64,000 nucleotides of DNA from Oreohelix idahoensis. Lineage: Eukaryota > Mollusca > Gastropoda > Stylommatophora > Oreohelicidae. Where the stretch lies: positions 26,135-90,134 of the forward strand of contig JAMPIV010012165.1 of assembly GCA_024509875.1 (NCBI GenBank), given 5' to 3'. The notes under the pieces were generated by a model. The model searched no databases and was not told the origin of the DNA. It saw only the letters and a program-made list of their open reading frames with translations. The number at the start of each line of letters is the position of its first letter. Positions within the stretch are counted from its first letter, which is position 1. A program made the position numbers and the translations under genes. Of this stretch, positions 38,502-50,655 are shown piece by piece.

Positions 38502-38898
38502 TGATTGAGACTGGGGCGAAGACGGCTCTCCGTTAGTCGAAGTAGAGGCGCCCCGACTCTCTAGAGCCTTAAGCGCCAGTTGATGCTGTCTTTCCTTGTC
38601 TCTCTCTCTCTCTCTCTGCGAGTTTCCATCTCTGCTTCAATTTTCTTCTGTTCCAAAAGACGTTCTTCCGCTTCTTTCTTATCTGCCCTCTCCTGGGCTT
38701 CTCTCCTCTCTGTTGCTCCGCCTTCCTCTCAGCTTCGGCTCTCTGTTGCTCCGCCTTCCTCTCAGCTTCGGCTCTCTGTTGCTCCGCGTCATATATTTCC
38801 AATTCCTGGTTAATAAACGCGTTTGCAGCTTCTGCATCTAATCCTGCCTCTTTCGCTTCCAGCCTCAAGATGGACCTCATCTTTATCCTCTCTGCCAT
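38502..38898 (-). pseudogene. gag: Gag N-terminus and coiled coil of gypsy element 2, two frame breaks
   Basis: Starts at 38898 with MAERIKMRSILRLEAKEAGL, resembling the first residues of Gag in elements 1 (MAELAKFRSAAVL) and 3 (MAERAKRRTMLREEAKE). A charged coiled coil with near-perfect tandem repeats follows (AEQQRAEAERK units, 38720-38790). Two length changes, near 38708 and in the (GA)9 tract at 38599-38617, take the start out of frame with the 1361-codon frame. Both lie in slippage-prone sequence, so they may be recent mutations, assembly errors or tolerated variation. Confidence 0.85.
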
Positions 38899-39680
38899 TG
38901 TTAAAGAATAAGATGAAGTATGCTTAGAGAACTAGTAAGAAGAAACGCGAAAGGGCGGAACTCTGAACCGCTACGAGAAAAAAACACAAGTACAAATTTA
39001 CCTGTGTTACCTCCTACCTGTACTGTGCAAACTTATCGCTGCTATTATCTGGCAATTAAGGCTCTAAACGCAAGCGACTATGCCACTAAATGGTAAGTTA
39101 CGCTGGAAAAGAATCTACTTTTACTAACAGTCGAGAAAAATTTATATTAAAACAATTTAAAAGAAAAAAAAATTTTCCCTAAATTTTTAATCTCTGACAA
39201 CAAACTCCGTCCCTAAAGTCAATTATTGAGATGAGACGTTGTTAACTTAATTTTTAAAAATCAGAACAATCCGTCTTTAGCTAAGCTCAACTCTTTTTGA
39301 CTTCAAAAACCTTAGTGACTGTAAAACAATCACGCAATCCCAGCAACTTTTATAAAGAAAGAAATATAATTATCTCCGCCAGAGGATAATAAAATAGCAA
39401 ATATATTTATTTGTCTGTACTTTCTACTGCTGTGGAGAGAAAACAACCTGTAAATATGCTGTGTGGACAACCCAAATACTTAAAGAACGTTTGTCTAGGG
39501 GTGTAATTATTTATTTATTTCCCTAATTCACAAAGACAAATCATTCACACTCTACCTAGTAAGACCCAAACTAAATCAGACTCAAAATATCTTTATCCCG
39601 GCTATGCGATTGCCTCAAATGTAGCTCAAGATCCCAGAACCAGCCCACAAATATGTGTGCATCAAATGTATCTCAAAATT
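38899..39680 (-). other. Leader of gypsy element 2
   Basis: About 780 bp of AT-rich untranslated leader between primer site and Gag start. No open frame of note was found. It would be expected to hold the packaging signal, which cannot be located by eye. Confidence 0.6.
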
Positions 39681-39699
39681 ATCCCAGACGAGCCGGCCA
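39681..39699 (-). promoter_or_regulatory. Primer-binding site of gypsy element 2, tRNA-Pro-like variant
   Basis: The minus strand reads TGGCCGGCTCGTCTGGGAT, five bases from the LTR like element 1. It matches the tRNA-Pro site in GGCTCGTC.GGGAT but has CC for GG after TGG, one extra base and a C-to-T change, so a different or variant primer tRNA is likely. Confidence 0.75.
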
Positions 39700-39704
39700 A
39701 ATAT

Positions 39705-42135
39705 TGTCGTAAATTTATTTTGAGAGAAAAGAGTCGTAGAAATAGTGGTCCGGTTTAGAGTGGAAAATGATGATGGAAAGCTTAGTGATAGAAAATGTAG
39801 AGATTTAATAGTTACTTCACAGCGTGCTGGAGGAGAGTAAAGACAGACTTATTTACGACAAATCGTGTCTCTCAATCTTCTCTTTCACTCTCCTGGTCAA
39901 ACAATTATTTGCCAGTTTTCCAGACTCGCATCTGCGCGCACACCGCTTCGGTGTTTTCAAACACACACACGACGTTGATACAAACTATAATAAACGAATA
40001 GGGGAAAAGTTGGGCTTTGGGTATATCCAACACACAGAACTAAATGAGTTTATGTGATTTTATTCACTTTAAACATCAATTACTAAAAATATCAGATATT
40101 ACATAAATTATCATAAGTACACAAATGCAAATAACAAGTTTGGAAGGGGTGAAGAAGATTGGTATCGACTAAGCCCTTCCCGCTTATTAGACAAAGATAA
40201 ACCCAGTCCAAAGATAGATAATATCAGGGACATAGGTACGTTAACCTAACAGTGAAGTTAATTACTCTGAAAGAGGTGTTACCAAGTTAGGTATAAGTGA
40301 TAGAAAAAAAAACCTGTTCTTCCCAGCTGTTCTTCCCTTTACTAAGCAAATGGAAAGGAGGTGGTTTTAAACAGAGTTAACAAATTATCAACTATCCCAC
40401 TTAAAGGAACAATGTAGGGTATACAGAAAAGATATATGTTACCAGGTAAGCAGTTAACAAAATGGTCACACAAAAGAATTAATTTCCTGTCATTCATACA
40501 CGCGCTAGCAAAGGCCTTCACTCATCTTGCTCTCACTTACCGATTGTGAAAAAAATCTTGCACTCCATAGAATAACACAACAGCAGTTACACCTCAACTA
40601 AATGTATGAGTGTTTGTTCAAGTTCTAGCCCCAGATTATCGGGTAGGCGGTCAGCACATAAAAGGATCCCGTAATCGCTGGGAAATGAATCTGTAGTTGT
40701 GTCTCTTTTCTTAATAACAGTTTCTATGGGAGGGCACGGTCTCTGATACCGGGGTGAGGATGGTGTGGTCTATTTGACTATGCCGCTGATAATAAAATTC
40801 TTACGCGTGCTGGTACACTTTATCCGTGAGGTATGGTTTAAGTCCAGTGAGAAAACTAAGTCACATCACTGTTCAGGAAATTATGAATTATCTCTCTGTG
40901 TCAGTAAACTAACAAAGCTCGGGCCAGTGTTCTTCTTCCCGTTACGACTTAAGTTGTTTGATGGTGCGTTAAATTTGTCTTTGGGTGTGCTTTCTTTGCT
41001 ATAAGTTAGATAGCGGAATTCCAAACATAGAATCGCCTCAAAGATTAAAAATTTACACAGTCTCAACCAGTTCTGCGTCAGGGGAACTCTACACACTGTT
41101 TATGCTTTGCTTTGCTTAGATTGATTTCTTTATTGCTTTCTTAATGCTGGGATCGCACAGGTTACGATCACTCTGTATGAAAGAAAAAAAGACATGTAAT
41201 ATACCGAAAACAAATAACCTTCTGAAGCGCGATGAATTTCCCGTTAAGCCTATTATATATATGCTCGCGTATTTAATTATGTATTTAATAAACACTGCGC
41301 GAGTTCTAGTGGTTAAAAACACACATCTATAAAACTAAGACTTAACTGAATTTATTAATTATAAATTCCTTCGCGACTTTAAAAGTTAATTTAAGCATCT
41401 ATTATCTTTTAAAATAATATAATAGATAGATCATTATATTTAAAACTGGAACTCTTGAGATGGTTTAATTAAATAGATTTAAATTAACACAGAATCCCTT
41501 TAAATAGAATGACTGAGCTAGACCACTGATCACTTTACACAATATATATTACCGCTTTGCACAGAAATAGAAATCACTGCAAATATATATAAAATCCAGG
41601 GGAAAATCTATAACAAGATTTCAATAAAGCTAGTGCTTCTGTAAAGATCTGGCCAGCGAGTGATAACGTGTCTAGTTCTACATGGTCTATTTAGCTAAAA
41701 TGAAATGTAAGTTGAGTGGGACATGATAAACTTGACAACTTATTTGATCTCACGAACTTTTGGGGATCTGACCGCCAAATCAAGAGAAAAAGCCGCCCCC
41801 TGGTCTTCGTATCTCCGTTCGCTGCTGCCCGTTTCGCTTTCCCCCGTTCGCTCGGTTTCGATTGACACCGAGACGCGAAATTAGCGGCAAGCAACTGCGT
41901 CTCGTATCAGGGAAAACTACTGTCTTTGATAGCGCCGATAGTCTCCCCTAAGATCCCTCGGTCTGTCTCTTGATCTCGTCGCTGTATCCTACATGAGTCC
42001 CGGTGGAATGCGTTCTGGCAAACGAAAAGTTACAACAAATGTTCAGGGGTTCTAATGTTATGAAAAGCCAAAGGTCCCTTTAAATCATCCATCATATCAG
42101 GGAAAATTCACTAGTCAAACTAGACGTACGTCACA
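39705..42135 (-). repeat. 5' LTR of gypsy element 2
   Basis: 2431 bp, nearly identical to 31941-34375. Visible differences are A-run lengths near 40310 and 41186 and scattered substitutions (for example near 40198, 40682, 41068, 41224 and 42069). Confidence 0.95.
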
Positions 42136-42142
42136 ATATATA

Positions 42143-43658
42143 CTGTTCAAAAAAAGAAACGCAACTTTTTTGGTGTTACTTTTATAAAAGATATTCGCTG
42201 ATTGGACATCAGTCAACCTATCGACTGTGTCCACCTGGTCATTAACTTCTCGTGGTTACCTGAATTGTACTCACCTCATGATTCGTGATGTCATGAAAGA
42301 GGTCAAGGTCAAAACAACATTTTTGACAATAACTGGTGACAGGTTCATGAGAATCCCGTGAAACTTACTGAACACAAAACTCTCTGACCATATTATTGAA
42401 TGCCTATAAAAGATTGACGCTTCTCAAATAAATTCAGTTGAAAATTCAATGTGCAAGTATGGCTCATCTCACTACAGAACAACGACTCATCATCATTGGA
42501 CGTTTACAGACTGGACAGTCACAAAGTGTAGTGGCCAGACAATTTAATGTGGTTAGAAGCACCATTAGTCGCCTTTGGAAACGATTTCAAGAAACTGGCT
42601 CAGTGGCAGACCGGCCGCGCAGTGGAAGACTCAGAGTCACAACTCCTGCCGAAGACCGCTTCATACGGCTGCGTCACCTCAGGAATCGACTTGCATCTGC
42701 GTCCTCCACAGTCCAGTCAATGTCAGCAGCTCGTCGAATTTCAGATCAAACGGTCAGGAACCGGCTGCACGACTCTGGTCTTTGTGCTAGAATACACTAA
42801 AGAGGTCCTGTTCTTACGGACCGGCATCGCCAGAACCGACTGCAGTGGGCGAACCAGCATCGTCAATGGACCGTTGGGAATGACTGGAGACGGGTTTGGT
42901 TTAGTGATGAATCATTTTTTGTGCTCCAGCGACACGATAGACGGAGAAGAGTTTACCGCAGAGTCCACGAACGCTACGCCCAGAACAGCGTTGATGAGGC
43001 TCCTCCCCATGGTGGTGGAGGTGTACTGATGTGGGGGCCGATCATCTTCATGGGAAGAAGTGACTTGGTGCAAATTGAAGGACGCCTGAATGCCCAACGA
43101 TACGTCGCTGAAATTCTTCGTTCTCACGTCCTTCCACTTCTGGCTGCACGAGGGTCGATTTTTCAGCAGGATAACGCTCGACCTCATGTGGCACAACTCA
43201 CCACCCAGTTCCTCGCTGACAACAACGTCCAGACCATTCCGTGGCCAGCCATGTCATCAGACATGAACCCCATAGAACACTTATGGGATGAACTCGACAG
43301 ACGACTCCGCCAGCGAGACGTGGCTCCAGCCAATCTCCGACAGTTGTCTCTTGCACTGCGGGAAGAGTGGGCAGCCATCCCACAATAACAGATCCAACGG
43401 CTAATCGGATCCATGTCAAGGAGATGTCGTTCTCTGATAGAGGCCAGAGGAGGCCATACACCTTACCGAAACGGAGGCCTCAGTCGCAAAGAATAAAAGT
43501 CCAAACCAAATTTAATGAACATCATTTCATTGTTAAAGTCTGAAAGTTTCTTCATGCCAAGATTGAAACATTAATTCCGTAAAATAAAATTTTGGTACAA
43601 GTTTGAAATTTGGTGTCCATTACCACTGCAATAATGTTGCGTTTCTTTTTTTGAACAG
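42143..43658 (+). mobile_element. Tc1-like element A
   Basis: 1516 bp bounded by inverted ends beginning CTGTTCAAAAAAAGAAACGC (23 bp matched) and flanked by TA dinucleotides (42141-42142, 43659-43660), the Tc1/mariner target. It contains a broken transposase. The left end lies immediately beside the duplicated ATATA of gypsy element 2. Confidence 0.95.
42459..43496 (+). pseudogene. Tc1-like transposase A, DD34E, broken
   Basis: Start at MAHLTTEQR. The N-terminal half (to 42800) has paired-like helix-turn-helix modules (SVVARQFNVVRSTISRLWKRF; GRLRVT linker) that bind the inverted repeats. The catalytic core shows WFSDESF (first Asp, near 42895-42915), FQQDNARPH (second Asp) and SDMNPIEHLWDEL (Glu), with 34 residues between the last two: the DD34E class. 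A small indel near 42800 shifts the frame, and a TAA at 43386-43388 ends it 36 codons early relative to the downstream RGGHTPY end. Confidence 0.92.
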
Positions 43659-43674
43659 TATATATATATATATA

Positions 43675-45289
43675 CTACTCGTCAAAAGTCAAGGGCCACC
43701 CTATTATTTTCAATACACTTTTATATAAGTGCATAAAATGATTAAATTAAGGAAGTTTTTAGTAAAAATGGGTGCAATATCTTCCTCTGACAGTCCTCTA
43801 TGCACGTTAAGCATAAAAACAACTCACCGACAACCATGGTGATCACGTGCAATTTGATTTGCTGACCATAAATTCACATTTTTAATCTGTTTTTTCACAC
43901 TTCCGTACAACCAAACAGGTGAAGTAATCGTGCTGATTGACATTCCACGTGCAATGGCGACTTTTCGTGAACAGAGTTCACTCTTAATTTGTTTTACAAT
44001 CAGCAGACTTAGGGTAGTTTCATCACTTGCAAAAAACCATGCCAACGAGAAGAAGTCTTGACACCTTACAAAGAATGAGGGCTATAGCGTAGGTTGAAAG
44101 TGTTTTATCTGTCCGTGAGGCTGCTAGATGGCTTGCAGTGCCACACTCTACTATCCAAAGAATTTTGGAGAGATTTCAGGCCACAGGAAGTGTGAAGGAT
44201 CGCCACCGGCCAGATCGTCCTAGATGCACCAATAGACATGATGACCGGTACCTCTTGTTGTCAGCCCTGCGCCATCGAACAGTGACTTGTTCCACTCTAA
44301 GATGTCAGCTGAGACAAACTGTAAACGTTAGTGTCAGTCAAAGCACCATTCGCAGACGTTTACATGAATTTGGACTGGCTGCTCGACGTCCTGCAGTCAG
44401 AATCCCTCTTACTCCTGCTCATCGCAGAGCCTGTGTTGCTTGGTGTCGCGAGCACATCCGATGGACAAGGCAACAATGGAGTCAAGTTCTCTTCACTGAT
44501 GAATCTCGCTTCACTGTATCATTCAATGATGGCAGGATTCGAGTTTGGAGACGACCAGGAGAGCGATTTCTGATGACACAATTCGAGAGGTGGATCGTTA
44601 TGGTAGGGGTTCTGTCATGGCCTGGGGAGGCTTTTACAGACACGGCAGGACCCCACTCTACATCATCCAAGGCAACTTGACCGGCCCAAGATACCAGAAC
44701 AAAATCTTGAGACCAATTGTTCAGCCTGCTCTGGAGGCCATAGGTGGTAATGCCATCCTCCAAGATGATAACGCTCGACCCCATTGAGCTCGTGTGGTGA
44801 ATGAGTTTATTCAGCAACATGGGATCATCAGGATGGCGTGGCCAGCTCATTCACCTGACCTTTCTCCGATTGAGCACCTCTGGGATGTCCTTGGTCAAAG
44901 ATTGTCAAAAAAATCACCCCCTGCCAATGGATGTTGCACAGCTGACTGCATTTCTGCTTCAGGAATTGCAAGCTGTTTCTCAGGATACTCTTCGGACCTT
45001 TGTGGACTCGATGCATCTACGCTGTCTTGAATGCCTTGCTGCAAACGGTGGTCATACCCGATTTTGAAATGTCTATTTGTCCAATATCTATTGTGTGACT
45101 TTTGAAAAGGTGGTTGACACACTTCACAGCTTCATTGCGTTTGAATGTGTGTTTCCATTTCTTTACGTGACATGTCAATTTGGTATTCAATAAATGCCGT
45201 TTTGACTGATACCAATTACGTTTATATCAGATTTGTTTTATGGTTTCAACCAAGGTTTTTCTAAGTGGCCCTTGACTTTTGACGATTAG
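43675..45289 (+). mobile_element. Tc1-like element B, a different family
   Basis: 1615 bp. Inverted ends begin CTACTCGTCAAAAGTCAAGG on the left and CTAATCGTCAAAAGTCAAGG on the right, flanked by TA (43673-43674, 45290-45291). The termini are unrelated to element A, from which it is separated by only 16 bp of (TA)n. Confidence 0.95.
44039..45067 (+). pseudogene. Tc1-like transposase B, DD34E, broken
   Basis: Begins MPTRRSLDTLQRMRAIA, then an in-frame stop at 44090-44092. HTH region with SVREAARWLAVPHSTIQRIL, then STIRRRLHEFGL. Core: VLFTDESRF (Asp 1), ILQDDNARPH (Asp 2), SPDLSPIEHLWDVLG (Glu), 34 residues apart, so DD34E. A frameshift near 44570 and a stop directly after NARPH (44785-44787), plus a frame change near 44915, inactivate it. 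The end is GGHTRF, as in related transposases. Confidence 0.9.
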
Positions 45290-45312
45290 TATATATATAT
45301 ATATATATATAT
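45290..45312. repeat. Short (TA)n run
   Basis: Continuation of the TA array that holds the Tc1-like elements. No gene lies between here and the SINE. Confidence 0.85.
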
Positions 45313-45459
45313 CTAGTAATAATAATTCACTGATTAACTCAGAGGTGGGGGCTTAACGAGCTAGAACAACCATTGCTTGAAATCTTCACAAAAGTGGTCG
45401 GCAGGTTACAGAATTAACGTGCTCAGCAGGAGCCTCGAAGATGTAGTGGTTAACCTAGG

Positions 45460-45729
45460 GAGCCGCGGTTGCATAGTGGTTGGTGCACTGGCTTCCTAGC
45501 TCAGTGGTCTATGGTTCGATCCCCAGATGAGGTGGGATATTTTTAGGTCGCAAACGGCTCCTGGTTCGACCCAGCCCCAACTGGGTACCAGAGCAACTCT
45601 GGAAGGTTAAGGCGGCCGGCGTGATGCTGACCACATCACCCCTAGTGTGCTGATGGTCTAGAAAATATGGGCCTAACACCATATTCCCAATATGCCTCAA
45701 TGGGCGTGTAACGGGATCCTTTTCCCCTA
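45460..45729 (+). mobile_element. tRNA-derived SINE, complete copy
   Basis: A 270-bp element flanked by the 9-bp duplication TAACCTAGG (45451-45459, 45730-45738). The 5' part looks like a tRNA: an A-box-like GCATAGTGGTTGGTGC and a B-box GGTTCGATCCC (about 45510-45522), the internal RNA polymerase III promoter. The remaining body contains CCAGAGCAACTCTGGAAGG and GGCCGGCGTGATGCTGACCACATCA. It ends in a C/T-rich run rather than poly-A. A second copy lies split at 50811-50909 and 60250-60386, proving that it is a dispersed repeat. Confidence 0.88.
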
Positions 45730-45738
45730 TAACCTAGG

Positions 45739-46373
45739 CAATTGATAACAGTGTTCGCTTTTAAATTAGTGTCCTGGATCATTAGTATAAAAAATCAGAG
45801 ATGATTGTTTGAATAATGTCTGCCAGTTGGTAGGTACCTCGACAATTCCAGTACCGGCACCCACCAATACGTATGTATTTCATAGAGAGTCTGTCCGCTT
45901 TCTGTCTTGTTTTTCTCTTACAAGCTCTTAAATTTTGCTCTCTCTCCCCTACCTCTCCTTCTACATCCACGTTTCTTTGTTACATTTGCAGAATGCATTG
46001 ACGACACAGCACGATCCCCGTACCTACCGCGACAATTCTAGTTTTTTTGCATAATACATAATATAATATTTGCAAGATATGGTGGAAATATCCTATCACC
46101 CTCTGCCGCCATGCCAGGGAAAAGGCAAGGGGTGTTCCTTAGGAAGTCCATCTGCCTGGTGCCGACCCAGACAGCCAATGTCCAAGACTACTTTCCTAGT
46201 AGCCATCCTGTCTCTCAGCACATTGAGTCACCTTGGACTTGAGGTCATTAACTAATGACTATGACAGAATATGCCTTGACTCGAGTCTTACCATGTTTAT
46301 TACATTTCTAGATCAGCATTGATTACAAACTGAATGTAAAGGCATTTGTTGACCACGCCATTATTGTTAAAAT
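45739..46373. other. Unassigned stretch
   Basis: Genomic DNA between the SINE and the LINE-A target duplication. No motif or repeat recognised. Confidence 0.4.
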
Positions 46374-46668
46374 ATGTGTTGATGACTGCCATAACCGGTG
46401 TCAATACCTTGTCGAGGTATGGCGGCTTGCGTACCCTGATTACCCCCAGAGCTATACCAGCGGGAGTTTTTACTCCTGGAAGGTTCTACCAAGTTGGACA
46501 GGTTTGCGCGGGCAGGGGTCAGACGAAAGCAGACACCCTGGTCCTCCAGGTTGGGGGTTTTAGCATAGGGCTGACACCCCGGTCTATGTAAAAAAAATTG
46601 AAGTTACGGAAACGATAACAAATAAACAAACTTTGCCGCGGGACGGACATTTGGAGTCTGAGACTCGT

Positions 46669-49600
46669 ATGACTGTCAGTGGTGAAAGCCGAAAGGAAGC
46701 CACTGACATGAGAACGGACGTCCTGACCGCAAAACATGATACAAGAATAGGATTTTGGAATGTCAGGACAATGAATAATAATAATAATAATAAATTCTTT
46801 AAGCGCCAAACACGGCGCATAAGGCAGAAACCAGTGCTCTCCAGGTTGTTCGTTGTGACGCCACTCCTCTTAGCTCTTGCACATTATTTAGGCCCAGCGT
46901 TCTTCCTTCTCTTATTATTGTTCTTCTGAGTGTTTCTTTTGGTCTTCCTTTTTTCCTCTTACCCTCAGGAACCCAAGTGAGCGCCTGTAGTGGTATTCTG
47001 TTGTTTTGCATTCGTAGGACATGACCGATATATGACCATCGTCTTTTCCTTATATAGTTGGAGACATATTTCTGCCTAGAGTCTTCTCTTATTTGTCGAT
47101 TAGTCTTGAATTCTTTCCAACTGATAATCATGAGTTTTCTAAGACATTTGTTCTCGAATGTATTCAGCTTGTTCTCCAATGATTTTGTTATTTTCCAACT
47201 CTCACAGCCGTATGTTAACACTGAGATAACATTTGAACTAAACAGACGAAGCTTGGTATGTATATTCAATGATCGTAATTTCCAAATGTTAGATAATCTA
47301 TTGAAGGCGCTAGCTGATAAAGCAATTCTAGTATGGATTTCTCTTGTTGTGTCACCATCCTGAGTCATTTTACTGCCTAAATAATGGAAACTTTCAACTT
47401 TCTGTAGTTTTTCCCCGTTCAAGATGATATCAAAGGTCTCGTTAGAAAAGTTCATAACTTTAGTTTTAGAGGCATTTATTTGGAGATCTATTTTAACCGA
47501 GAGATGACACAAATTATTTACTGCTTCTTGGGATTGTCTGGGTGTTGAACTTAAGAATGCTAAATCATCTGCGAAATCCAGGTCCCCAGGAATTTTCCAT
47601 TTGTCTATTTTATACCTAATTGTTCATTGTGGGTATAGTTTCTCATAACCCAATCAATAGCTATTCCAAAAAGTAGTGGTGACATAATACAGCCTTGTTT
47701 CACCCCTGTTTCTACTGTAAACCATTCTGTATTCCCTTTATTTGTTCTAACACAACATCTTGCATGAATGAGACGGGTAAACTAAAACAGGTCACGGCAG
47801 AAATGAGAAACTATAGGTTACACATTCTAGGGATAAGCCAGAGCAGATGGACAGGGGCAGGAAAAGTTAAAACAGCAACAGGAGAAACAGTACTTTACTC
47901 TGGAAGAGAGGATGGACAGCACAACGAAGGCGTAACCATTATTTTACAGAAAGGAATAGAAAGGACATTACTGGAATGGAAACCCATCAACAACAGACTG
48001 ATAAGATTAAGATTGAGAGGTAGATTCACCAATACTACAATAATACAATGCTATGCACCAACGAATGAAAGCGATGAAGAGGTCAAGGATGAATTCTATC
48101 AACAACTGCAGAAAGAAATGGAAGACACACCTAGATATGATCTTGTTATAGTAATGGGAGACCTCAATGCGAAAGTTGGTACACACAATAAATATAATGA
48201 AAGAGTAATGGGGAAATGCGGCAGTGGAACAGCAAACGAAAATGGGGATAAATTAATAAGTTTCTGTAGTATTAACAACCTGGTCATTGGAGAAACACTT
48301 TTCCCACATAAAGAAATTCACAAATTAACATGGGAATCACCAAATGGTCGGGACGGAAACCAGATAGACCACATCATGATTAACGGTAGATGGAGACATG
48401 CATTACAAGATGTGAAGGTAAGAAGAGGTGCAGATGTGGTAAGTGATCACCTTTTAGTAGTAGCAAAACTGAAAGTGAAACTAAGAAGGGCTGGACCAAT
48501 TGTAACTACACAGAAAAGGTTTGACATCAGCAAATTGAAGGACCCCCTTACCAGAAAAGCTTTTGCGGCTGACATAAAGAAACGATATCAATTTCCCAAA
48601 AGTCAGGAAAAGACATTGACTGATGATATAGACCAGAGATTTAATACCATTTCAACAATATATAAGGAAAGCAGCAAATCATGCTTGGGATTCCAGGAAA
48701 GGAAGAAGCAAGACTGGATAACACCAGGAACATTAAACACCATACCACTGAGAAAGGAAATGAAAAGAAAGAAAACAGAAGCAAAGTCCCCCAGGTTAAA
48801 GCAACTATATAGCGAACAGTACAGTCAGCTGGACAAGGAAGTTAAACGCCAAACCCGAGCCAACAAAAGGAATTTCCTAGACAATCTTGCAAGACAGGCA
48901 GAAGAGGCAGCACTGAGAAATGAACAAAGCACAGTATACAAAATAACTAAATTCATCAGCGGAAAACGAGGTGCAAACAATATTACATTAGTAAGAGATA
49001 AGCAAGGAAATCTCATCACGACAGCAGAGGGACAGGAAACAAGATGAGAAGAGCACTTCAGAGAAACTCTGAACAGGGAACCACCAGAGACACAATTGAA
49101 TGTTCCTGATCCTGAAAACGATCTAGATGTAAATACAGACATTCCACGAAAAGAAGAAATCATCACAGCAATCAAAGGGTTAAAGAACGGAAAAGTTCCT
49201 GGCCATGATAACTTAAATGCAGACCTATTTAAGACAGACCCAGAGCTAGCAGCAGAACTATAAGAACCACTATTTGCACAAGTGTGGAAAACGGGGACAA
49301 CACCATCAGAGTGGAACAAAGGAATAATTGTCAAAGTGCCCAAGAAGGGAAATCTTGCAGACTGCAATAATTGGAGAGGAATCACTCTTCTCTCAGTTCC
49401 CAGCAAAATACGAAGGAGCATAATTATACAGAGAATTTCAAAAGCTGTAGACCACAAACTGAGGAAAGAACAAGCAGGATTTAGAAAGAACAGAAGATGT
49501 GTAGATCATATATTCACTCTCAGGAACATTATAGAGCAGTGCTCAGAATGGCAAAGACAGCTGTACATTAACTTCGTTGATTTTGAAAAGGCTTTTGACA

Positions 49601-50655
49601 GCATATATAGGGATAGTTTATGGAAAATACTGAGGGCTTATGGAATTCCAAGCTGCATAGTGCCAATCATAAAAAGCCTCTATGCCAGCTTTACGTGTAG
49701 TGTTGGGCAGAGCAACCTAACCTTTGAGGTGAAGACAGGAGTACGACAGGGATGCCCCTTATCAACCACTCTATTTTTAACAGTCATAGACTGGGAGATG
49801 CGCCAGACAACAGAGGGCAGTCCAAGAGGAATAAGATGGACTACATTTTCTACATTGGAAGATCTGGAATATGCAGATGACATTGCACTACTAGCACATT
49901 CACATCAACACATCCAGGAAAAAACGGATAGACTTAATAAATTTAGCCAGCAGGTGGTCTTGAACATCAATTTAAAGAAGTCAGAGGTCATGACGCTCAA
50001 TGTGAGCAACACTGAGCTCATATCAGTAAGGAATCAGCAACTGGTACTGACCGACACCTTCACATACCTAGGATGCATAGTAACACCAGACGGCGGGGCA
50101 GGCAAAGACATCAACATCAGAATGAATAAGGTTAGAACAGCCTTGTTTAGCCTAAACAACATCTGGAAGTCCTCTCAATACAGCACAAGCACAAAATTAA
50201 GATTATATCAGAGCTGTGTGCTTTCTGTGCTTCTCTATGGTGCGGAATGCTGGAGAGTTAGAGAGAAGGAAATGTCGAAATTGTCCTCTTTTCACACAAC
50301 ATGCCTAAGAAAAATTCACCGAATCTTTTGGCCGAATACCATCACCAACCAAGATCTGCTTACTCGGAGCAAGCAAGAGGACATGCACACCATCATGGCT
50401 GGCAGACGCTGGAGCTGGGTTGGCCATGTCCTCAGAAGAGACCCCGATGCCATCACAAGAACAGCTATGCTTTGGACCCCTGAAGGAAAACGAAAGAGAG
50501 GCCGACCAAAAACAACCTGGCGGAGGACTGTGGAGGCTGAGATGCAAAGAGTGAACCAGAGTTGGGGCACTGTACGAAGGATGGCCGCCGACCGAGCAAA
50601 GTGGAATCAATTTGTTGTTGCCCTACAAGACGCCACTAGGCGTGATGGCCATTGA
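46669..50655 (+). pseudogene. LINE-A endonuclease-reverse transcriptase
   Basis: From the first ATG (46669) the frame reaches GFWNVRTMNE, where LINE-B interrupts it, then continues from 47770 with TGKLKQVTAEM, LGISQSRWTGAGK, VMGDLNAKVG, IDHIMINGRW and VSDHLLVV, the APE-endonuclease motifs. RT follows: VPGHDNLNADLF, WRGITLLSV, EQAGFRKNR, NFVDFEKAFDS, GVRQGCPLSTTLF, EYADDIALLAH. The C-terminal block has RRWSWVGHVLRRD and GKRKRGRPKTTWRR. Two in-frame stops (TGA 49045-49047, TAA 49261-49263) are the only defects besides the insertion. The style resembles RTE-like LINE proteins, but clade assignment needs a tree. Confidence 0.92.
46777..47763 (-). mobile_element. LINE-B copy 2, 5'-truncated, inserted in LINE-A
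   Basis: Flanked by ATGAAT at 46771-46776 and 47764-47769. Joining the flanks restores the LINE-A reading frame. In its own direction it starts just before the RT motif GVKQGCIMSPLLF, and a small deletion near 47590 shifts the frame. The 46799-47512 frame then carries VMNFSNETFDIILNG, YLGSKMTQDGD, RRWSYIGHVLRMQ and GKRKKGRPKETLRR, ending at CAVFGA. The 3' tail is (TTA)n. It shares its 3' end with LINE-B copies at 9325 and 57622. Confidence 0.92.

Noticed and set aside
45460..45540. Possible tRNA gene
   Set aside because: The B box is good, but the region sits within a 270-bp element with target duplications and a second dispersed copy, so it is the head of a SINE.
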